DNA of 64,000 bases from Buttiauxella selenatireducens (GTDB lineage: Bacteria > Pseudomonadota > Gammaproteobacteria > Enterobacterales > Enterobacteriaceae). Shown here piece after piece: positions 58,780 to 64,000 of the stretch (position 1 is its first letter; each line of letters opens with the position of its first letter). The DNA is taken from NCBI RefSeq assembly GCF_031432975.1, contig NZ_CP133838.1, positions 3,162,001 through 3,226,000 on the forward strand. Direction: 5' to 3'. The notes beneath the pieces are model-generated. The model was not told where the DNA came from. It ran no database searches and saw only the letters and a program-made list of their open reading frames with translations. The position numbers were made by a program, and so were the translations under genes.

Positions 58780-59179
58780 ATACATCTGGCTAACTGACAT
58801 TGTCATGTCGCTGGTTATGCAGTCTGCGAGACAATTTGACTGTCATCGAGTAAATTTTAGGATAATGGCCGCATCAACTTGACCACGCAAAGAGTATGGT
58901 CTTAATGTAGGTAAAATTAGAAATAGCAGATCTTTCAAGAGACTTTATCCTCGGCCTGTTCGGGGATTTTTTTGCCTGTTATTCCAGTTGCACTTTATTC
59001 GGCTCTAATAATAAATAGCCATTGAATGAATTACGCCATTCCTGACGATGCATTTAATTCAATTGAGTGCGTTTTAAATCAGATGCATAGTGCGCACATT
59101 GACTATTTAGCAATATTTAATGCACCCCGGCTACTCAGGATTTCCCCTGTACCGGGGTTATTTTTTATCCATTTCACCG
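58780..59179. other. intergenic region between lipoprotein and Rz
   Basis: 400 bp without a supported gene. It holds two hairpins. CCTCG/CGGGG with a T run near 58951-58976 would end the lipoprotein transcript. CCCCGG/CCGGGG near 59127-59160 lies just after the Rz stop and may end the lysis transcript. Confidence 0.5.
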
Positions 59180-59665
59180 CTATCTTTGGATACCAGGCCT
59201 AAAACATTGCAGCCTGATGTAATCCTGCATCCCGGCAATCATTTTACTACTGGTTTCGATTCGCTCTCTGAGGGTGAAATAATCCCGTTGAGCGGCGTCA
59301 GTAAGTCGGGGGCTTGAAGCATCATCCACGCTGGTGGGGCTGGTGGTTGAAGACACACCTGAGCAGGTGGCTGCGAGGTGCAACCGCTTAGTGCCAGCAC
59401 CAACATCACGCTGCAACTGTTCAATCGTCGCTTTGGCATTTTCCAGTTCTCCGGTGTATTTCGCATCTAGTGCAGCGACATCCTGCTGCAGAACGGTCAT
59501 ATCGTTGATAGTTTCCTGCCTACCATCAGCCAGCGTTTGAGCCGCGTCAGCGCGCCTTTCCTCGGCTTGATATTTTTGATGATAGTGTTGAACACCCCAA
59601 AGCAAAGAAGCCACCAGCGCGATTAACGTCAGTGGCTTCCAGAACGCTTTAATTATTGCTGTCAT
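59180..59665 (-). CDS. Rz-like inner-membrane spanin
   Basis: 161 residues: one N-terminal membrane anchor (about 10-25, PLTLIALVASLLWGV) and a long periplasmic coiled coil (AEERRADAAQTLADGRQETI, DAKYTGELENAKATIEQLQRD). It disrupts the outer membrane with its partner, encoded inside it in another frame. It overlaps the endolysin by 4 nt. Confidence 0.88.
   Translation of the reverse strand: MTAIIKAFWKPLTLIALVASLLWGVQHYHQKYQAEERRADAAQTLADGRQETINDMTVLQQDVAALDAKYTGELENAKATIEQLQRDVGAGTKRLHLAATCSGVSSTTSPTSVDDASSPRLTDAAQRDYFTLRERIETSSKMIAGMQDYIRLQCFRPGIQR
59239..59439 (-). CDS. Rz1-like outer-membrane spanin lipoprotein, nested in Rz
   Basis: 66 residues wholly inside Rz in another frame: MPKRRLNSCSVMLVLALSGC with lipobox LSGC, then a proline-rich part (QPPAQVCLQPPAPP), the hallmark of Rz1. 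The nested arrangement is the lambda Rz/Rz1 one. Confidence 0.85.
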   Translation of the reverse strand: MPKRRLNSCSVMLVLALSGCTSQPPAQVCLQPPAPPAWMMLQAPDLLTPLNGIISPSESESKPVVK

Positions 59666-60294
59666 ATTCCCAGCGCCGCCCTCGCCTTGTTATAGCGAGC
59701 CTGCCGGTCTGCCAGACCGTTTAAGCCTCCATTGATAATGCGAGTGACACGGTTGATATCTGCCCCATAGACCATGCAAAATTTTGAAGTGTAGAACCAA
59801 GCAGCCGAGCGTGCCGCATGCAGATCCTGTTCCAGTTGTTCGGGTGTTGATACCAGGTCGAGCTTAAGTGCTGTGCCGCAGTTGCGGTAATTATCCAGAC
59901 CCGTGATTTGAATCAGTCCACGACCGCGATACTTCCAGCCGTCTCCTGCTGATTTATTTCCGAGACGATTAGAGTAAACGAGGTTAGCGATAGCATCTTG
60001 ACGGGCTGCGTGTACTGTCGTTCTTCCCAATGCATCCGCTTGCTGTTGCGTGATACGTTTGCCGAACGTTGCCACCAGCGCAACAGGGGTATAATTGAGG
60101 TTCTCTACCAAGGCATTGAATCCACCTGATTCATGGCCGATTTGAGCAATAAACATCGCCTGATCGGCAGGTGCAGTAATGCCAAATTCACGCATTGCCT
60201 CAGCTACCGGCTGAAACCAGCGCGCAGCTAATCCGGCGCTTATATCAGCCGCCCTCTGGAATTGTTGTTGGTTCAAAATGGCCCCAGCTATCAC
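59662..60294 (-). CDS. GH19-type endolysin
   Basis: 210 residues, chitinase class I-like lysozyme family that cuts peptidoglycan at host lysis. Motifs: AMFIAQIGHESGGFNALVENLNY with the catalytic glutamate, YRGRGLIQITGLDNYRNCG, and the C-terminal VTRIINGGLNGLADRQARYNKA. No signal peptide, so release depends on the holin genes next to it. Confidence 0.92.
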   Translation of the reverse strand: MIAGAILNQQQFQRAADISAGLAARWFQPVAEAMREFGITAPADQAMFIAQIGHESGGFNALVENLNYTPVALVATFGKRITQQQADALGRTTVHAARQDAIANLVYSNRLGNKSAGDGWKYRGRGLIQITGLDNYRNCGTALKLDLVSTPEQLEQDLHAARSAAWFYTSKFCMVYGADINRVTRIINGGLNGLADRQARYNKARAALGI

Positions 60295-60445
60295 AAAGTT
60301 AAAATAATGTTAATAATGCAAAAGCATTAGATTGTGAGTTTTTGCTTTCTGTATTACATATGAATGGTGTGTCTATAAAAAAGATATTTACTGCTGTGTT
60401 TGAATTCATCCCGGTGTTGCGGAGTCGCATCGTCGGGATTTCTTT

Positions 60446-60718
60446 TTATCTCCGCCCTGTGATATTCCCTCTCGAGTTCAGCATCACCAGCAGAAGGATG
60501 AAGTTAACAATGACTTCAGAACGGTCCGCTATATCGTAATTACCAACCCAGACGCGGATAGGTATTGAGATGAGAGCAATCATCGCCAGCCAGGCAATGA
60601 AAGAATAAAAGGGTTTATGTCGGGAGTTGCGACGCTGATATGACGCGATAACAATGACTATCAGCGTCGCAATAACAGCATTCGCCTGTAACCAGATATT
60701 TGCCAGGTCAATTGTCAT
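60446..60718 (-). CDS. putative holin / membrane protein
   Basis: 90 residues with two or three hydrophobic segments (about 8-28 and 39-58, and 68-82) and a basic C-terminus (RGNITGRR). It lies in the lysis cassette upstream of the endolysin and overlaps the next holin-like gene by 4 nt. Likely one part of a holin/antiholin pair. Confidence 0.78.
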   Translation of the reverse strand: MTIDLANIWLQANAVIATLIVIVIASYQRRNSRHKPFYSFIAWLAMIALISIPIRVWVGNYDIADRSEVIVNFILLLVMLNSRGNITGRR

Positions 60719-61107
60719 TTCCCCTCCTCAGCAGCTGCTCGCTTCTCCAGCCGTGATTTGTACATAAGGACAAAAGTAATCATGACCGCAGCTGCCACCA
60801 GCGCGCCGACCGATTCAGGGATGGGAATGGCCTCAGTGCCTGGCGCTAACTTCCCCAGCGTGGAGCTCAGTGTGGCGTTAAGAATGGCGGTCATATACTT
60901 CGCGCCAATAAGCCCACATAAGAATGAAGCCAGGCCAAATAACAGCTTTTCCCACCAGCGCAGGTTTCTCGATGTCAGCACATACAGCGTCGCACCAGCA
61001 AACGCGCCGAGAATAACCCCGGCATCAGTGTTGGCCCATAGCCCTGCGAATGTCACTGTAGTCACTGCAACATGAGCCGCCGCAGTGCCGGAAATAGGTT
61101 CGGACAC
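60715..61107 (-). CDS. putative holin
   Basis: 130 residues with three hydrophobic segments (about 14-47, 55-78 and 101-117) and a charged C-terminus KSRLEKRAAAEEGK, the plan of phage holins. First gene of the lysis cassette. Confidence 0.8.
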   Translation of the reverse strand: MSEPISGTAAAHVAVTTVTFAGLWANTDAGVILGAFAGATLYVLTSRNLRWWEKLLFGLASFLCGLIGAKYMTAILNATLSSTLGKLAPGTEAIPIPESVGALVAAAVMITFVLMYKSRLEKRAAAEEGK

Positions 61108-61281
61108 TCGGCCCTCCAGAAATAAAAGGCTGCCATGAGGCAGCCATTGGAACGGATGTTAAATTCGATTTATTAGAATTAACATAACAACTCATAATTA
61201 GCGTGCGTTGCATATACTGGATTTGTCAGTTAACTCGCTGACTTTAGCGTACTAGATTTGTAATGATTAGGTTTCTCCTTT

Positions 61282-61320
61282 AAGCCAGATATCCTCCCCC
61301 GATATCTGGCTTCTTTATTT
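61282..61320 (+). terminator. strong stem-loop between methylase and holin genes
   Basis: Perfect 12-bp inverted repeat AAGCCAGATATC/GATATCTGGCTT with an 7-nt C-rich loop, followed by TCTTTATTTA on the plus strand. On the minus strand, along which the flanking genes run, no T run follows. It may therefore serve as an RNA-processing or partial termination signal for late transcription. Confidence 0.6.
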
Positions 61321-61338
61321 ACCTTTCCTCTTTAACTG

Positions 61339-62421
61339 TTATTCGGTTGATTCAGACTTACTCTGCCGTACATCAACCAACCTGGCATACTGCCCAATCT
61401 CTTCTTTCGTTTGAGCAAACCTTTCAGCATCCAGCTCGACTCCTATTGCACGACGCCCTAGCTCTTTCGCTGCTTTGATTGTCGAGCCGGACCCCATAAA
61501 GAAGTCGGCCACCACATCGCCGGGTTTGCTGCTGGCGTTGATAATCTGCCGAAGCATGTCGGCTGGCTTTTCACATGGGTGCTTGCCTGGGTAGAACTGT
61601 ACAGGCTTGTGTGTCCATACATCGGTGTATGGAACAGAGACTGAAACGGCAAACGGACGCCTGAGAGCTTTGAATTCACCCAGTAGATCAGAATATTTCC
61701 GGTTTAACGACTGCCAGGTTTCCACCAGCTGGTGGTGTGGTTTCTCCAGCTCGTTGCTCTGATGTTTGGTTATCGCGATCTGGCTGAAAAGCGCCTGAAG
61801 CTTCAGGTAATCAGCCTCATTCGGCAATTGCCACTGGCTGGCACCGAACCAGTGCGAAACCATGTTCTTCTTACCCGTGGCATCCGCCATCTGTTTTGAC
61901 GTCACCCCCAGAGCTGCGCGTGCATTGCGGAAGTAATCAATCAGCGGTGCCAGAACGTGCTGTTTGGTATGGTTGCATTGCTCGGCGTAACTATCCAGTT
62001 TGTATGGTCCAGGGTAATGCTCTGCAAACAGAATGCGTTCAGTTGCCGGGAAGTAAGCGCGAAGGCTTTCCTTATTACACCCATTCCACCGTCCGGAAGG
62101 TTTCGCCCAGATGATGTGGTTCAGTACATTGAACCGATGACGCATCAGTAACTCAATATCAGCCGCCAACCGATGGCCACTGAACAGGTAGATGCTTCCG
62201 TTGGGTTTCATTACCCGCCAGAACTCAGCCAGGCACGTATCGAGCCACGAAAGATAATCAGCATCCCCCCGCCATTGGTTATCCCAGCCGTCTGGCTTCA
62301 CCCTGAAATAAGGCGGATCGGTAACGATAAGGTCGACGGAATTATCAGGAAGGGAAGCGAGAACATGAAGGCAATCAGCGTTGAACAACTCAACACTGTT
62401 TAAATTTACAGTATTTTTCAT
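61339..62421 (-). CDS. prophage DNA methyltransferase (N4/N6 amino type)
   Basis: 360 residues. The catalytic motif DPPY is at 35-38 and the AdoMet motif DFFMGSGSTIKAAKELGR near 310-325; DPPY before FxGxG is the beta-class order. Between them (about 140-225) lies an insert with a helix-turn-helix-like segment (ARAALGVTSKQMADATGKKNMVSHWFG). No restriction partner is nearby, so an orphan methylase protecting phage DNA or modulating expression is likely. Confidence 0.9.
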   Translation of the reverse strand: MKNTVNLNSVELFNADCLHVLASLPDNSVDLIVTDPPYFRVKPDGWDNQWRGDADYLSWLDTCLAEFWRVMKPNGSIYLFSGHRLAADIELLMRHRFNVLNHIIWAKPSGRWNGCNKESLRAYFPATERILFAEHYPGPYKLDSYAEQCNHTKQHVLAPLIDYFRNARAALGVTSKQMADATGKKNMVSHWFGASQWQLPNEADYLKLQALFSQIAITKHQSNELEKPHHQLVETWQSLNRKYSDLLGEFKALRRPFAVSVSVPYTDVWTHKPVQFYPGKHPCEKPADMLRQIINASSKPGDVVADFFMGSGSTIKAAKELGRRAIGVELDAERFAQTKEEIGQYARLVDVRQSKSESTE

Positions 62422-62572
62422 AGATCAGTAAACGAGTCTCTGATAGGCTCACTTAGCTTTAGCGCTAAAGCGGTGGGCCTCGGTTCGCTTGTGACCTAAC
62501 AGCATGAGCGAATGGCTGGTCGGGTGCTACAACACCCACCAGCCGCCCATTTTCAAAGCAAGGATCTGCCAT

Positions 62573-62773
62573 TTAGTGGCAGCGTTTAAAGCTCTCTCCG
62601 TCAGTATCCTCTACCGCTAACCCAGCCATAACTAACTGAGTCAGTATCAACTGGCAGCGCCCCACACTTATGCGCATGAGGTTTGCCAGATATTCAACCG
62701 ATTTCCAGTTTGCGTTACTCAGGCAGCTGTAGAGAATTCTGGCGGTATATGTCATACCTTGCTGTTTTAGCAT
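62573..62773 (-). CDS. small winged-helix-like protein
   Basis: 66 residues MLKQQGMTYTARILYSCLSNANWKSVEYLANLMRISVGRCQLILTQLVMAGL. The pattern of three helices followed by a short wing suggests a DNA-binding regulator. It lies between the methylase and the small RNA cluster on the same strand. Family not recognised with certainty. Confidence 0.6.
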   Translation of the reverse strand: MLKQQGMTYTARILYSCLSNANWKSVEYLANLMRISVGRCQLILTQLVMAGLAVEDTDGESFKRCH

Positions 62774-62885
62774 GTCTTTTTACCCTTAATAATTGGTGTG
62801 ACACACAGATAACTCTGGTTCGATAAAGCAGCAAGCTGAAAGGTTTGTATACCGGAGTGGAAGCGTATTTATTAAACTTCTGACA

Positions 62886-62910
62886 TAAAAAAAACCCGTA
62901 AAGACGGGTT
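62886..62910 (-). terminator. rho-independent terminator
   Basis: On the minus strand AACCCGT-CTTT-ACGGGTT followed by eight T. It ends a transcript coming from the tRNA-like and hairpin sequences to its right. Confidence 0.85.
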
Positions 62911-62926
62911 GTTTATTGCATTCGGC

Positions 62927-62990
62927 TGAGCGCTGGCGGGTGCGGCCGACAGGTTCGATAGTGCGATTCTGTGAAATCCACCAGCGCTCA
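62927..62990. other. long-range hairpin upstream of the terminator
   Basis: Perfect 10-bp arms TGAGCGCTGG/CCAGCGCTCA, with further pairing past one mismatch, around a 44-nt loop. It does not fit tRNA geometry. It is probably part of a structured phage small RNA ending at the terminator 62886-62910. Confidence 0.55.
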
Positions 62991-63052
62991 TGCGAATGCG
63001 CTTTCCAGTCACTCCGGGGAAACCCATCATCGCAGACTGAAAAGCTTTAATA

Positions 63053-63129
63053 TGGACCGCCATCGAGGTCTTGAACCCCGCTCCCTACAACAAAATGGTC
63101 GCTTGCTCTTCCTGATGAGCTAATGGCGG
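63053..63129 (-). tRNA. tRNA-like gene with degenerate anticodon arm
   Basis: 77 nt on the minus strand with an encoded CCA end. Acceptor stem CCGCCAT/ATGGCGG (7 of 7 pairs), D stem GCTC/GAGC, T arm CGGGG-TTCAAGA-CCTCG (one G-U), discriminator U. The anticodon arm pairs best as GCGAC/GTTGT with only six nt (CATTTT) in the loop, so the anticodon cannot be read with certainty (UUU is the nearest guess). It is either a tRNA pseudogene or a tRNA mimic. Located in the prophage, where phage tRNAs are common. Confidence 0.6.
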
Positions 63130-63290
63130 ATTGTGCTAATCCATTGAGGCGAGTGCCGCAACGGGCGCAGAGAATAAGTGAGACGCGGTGAGCGTGTAAA
63201 TTAAATAGGGTATGCGAAAAATTGAAATTCGTAGAATTTCTGAAAACTCTAGTTTTTCTTACCCTGTCAGTTGGCAAGATACCAGGTTGC

Positions 63291-63485
63291 CTAACTCGAT
63301 GGCTGCTCCAGTCGCGCACTTAATACTTCAATATCCGGACTATGGTCAATGTCCCGATCGCCATGCAAGGATACCCAATAACCTGGTAGCATTTTGCCAG
63401 TATCCAAATCTTCAACATCTGTTTTTACAAAGTATGCAATTCTGACTTGCCCTGCATACTGTATCCAGTAATAGCCTTCGTTCAT
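63291..63485 (-). CDS. small phage protein, paralogue 1
   Basis: 64 residues beginning MNEGYYWIQYAGQVRIAYF and ending DIEVLSARLEQPSS. Clearly homologous to the gene at 63636-63830: both have E-GYYWIQ-x-x-GQV-x-IA, D-TG and EVLS-RL. Function unknown; a tandem duplication. Confidence 0.75.
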   Translation of the reverse strand: MNEGYYWIQYAGQVRIAYFVKTDVEDLDTGKMLPGYWVSLHGDRDIDHSPDIEVLSARLEQPSS

Positions 63486-63635
63486 CAGCTGTATCTCTAA
63501 GCAAGCAATGACTTGAGAATAGCATCTAAGGGATGTTTGTTTGTGCCGATGCTTCGATAATTAACAGATAAGCAGAGATTAAAAAGTCCCGGAGAGTACG
63601 AGACTTCAATGTTTAAGCGTTTGAGCTGGCGCCCA

Positions 63636-63830
63636 TTATGATGGTGGTTGCAATCGGGGACTTAAAACCTCGACCGCACTCGTGTGGATAATGTCACGTA
63701 GTACGCCGAATAGCTCCCAACCACCGCTTACCCTCTCACCCGTTTCGAAGTCTTCAGCGTTCTGACTGAAGTAACGAGCTATCTGTACCTGCCCTTCAAA
63801 TTGAATCCAGTAATAACCCTCTTCCATCAT
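63636..63830 (-). CDS. small phage protein, paralogue 2
   Basis: 64 residues beginning MMEEGYYWIQFEGQVQIARYF and ending AVEVLSPRLQPPS. Paralogue of the gene at 63291-63485 and on the same strand, 150 bp away. Function unknown. It lies at the right edge of the window in the prophage region upstream of the lysis genes. Confidence 0.75.
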   Translation of the reverse strand: MMEEGYYWIQFEGQVQIARYFSQNAEDFETGERVSGGWELFGVLRDIIHTSAVEVLSPRLQPPS

Positions 63831-64000
63831 CTGTGTCTCTGTAGCTTTTGATAATGAAAGAATAGCATGTGTAATTTTTCAGGTTGAACCTAACTTGCTT
63901 AAAACATTGTCACATTTCGCCGTGACCGCGCCGGGGTTGCCGGAGTGCATTTATGGCTGTTTGATGCGCTAATCGGGTCGCCAACCCAAACTCAGTGATG

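Noticed and set aside
62500-62552. GCTGGT...ACCAGC hairpin as a terminator
   Set aside because: The stem has a bulge and no T run follows on either strand, so it is not called.
62927-62990. Second tRNA gene
   Set aside because: A 7-bp acceptor-like stem exists, but no D or T arm of the right geometry fits and there is no CCA end.

Overview
This window is chromosomal DNA of a member of the Enterobacteriaceae. The left 23 kb follows Escherichia coli gene order closely (astCAD, xthA, nudG, topB-selD-ydjA-sppA-ansA-pncA, msrB-gapA-yeaD, mipA-yeaGH). It also carries a secreted GH18 chitinase and a MarR-GNAT fusion that E. coli lacks at these places, and it lacks E. coli blocks such as gdhA between ynjH and topB. 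This suggests an environmental genus of the Enterobacter/Kluyvera/Buttiauxella kind. The species cannot be fixed from the sequence alone.

Layout. 1-23.2 kb is core chromosome: arginine succinyltransferase catabolism (sigma-54 promoter visible), DNA repair and nucleotide pool cleaning, selenophosphate synthesis, protease IV, a frameshifted ansA, nicotinamidase, chitinase, methionine sulfoxide reductase B, GAPDH and the nitrogen-stress kinase pair yeaGH (again with a sigma-54 promoter). 23.2-30.9 kb is an accessory junction zone: a short tmRNA-3'-end-like fragment, two LysR-type regulators flanking a secreted SdsA/YjcS-type alkyl sulfatase, a truncated IS3-family element fused to a 300-bp copy of the phage D gene, and a fimbrial-adhesin pseudogene. 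30.9-64 kb is a prophage read almost wholly on the minus strand. It is a mosaic of a lambda-type head and packaging region (Nu1, A, E, FI, FII, Z) and a P2-type contractile tail in P2 order (V W J I H G FI FII E/E' T U X D), followed on the right by lysis genes, a DNA methylase and small genes.

The most striking feature is about 11 kb (roughly 45.82-56.94 kb) lying inside the prophage head operon. It replaces everything from the C-terminal half of the large terminase to about codon 80 of the major capsid gene. It has the parts of a phage satellite: a P4-type integrase, an AlpA-like excisionase, a P4-alpha-like helicase beside an array of GGTGAACAG/C iterons, an Icd-like protein preceded by a c4-RNA-like hairpin, and a low-GC cargo gene with a PD-(D/E)XK-like motif. 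It also carries its own lambda-like major capsid protein, decoration protein and small terminase, and an 86-bp lambda-cos-like sequence that is nearly identical to the one in front of the prophage's own small terminase. It resembles a capsid-encoding phage-inducible chromosomal island, but it has no large terminase, portal or protease of its own. The resident prophage also lacks an intact large terminase and shows no portal or protease here, so neither looks able to make particles from the visible genes alone.

Limits: the prophage's early region, integrase and right attachment site lie beyond the window, and no attachment-site repeats could be confirmed by eye.
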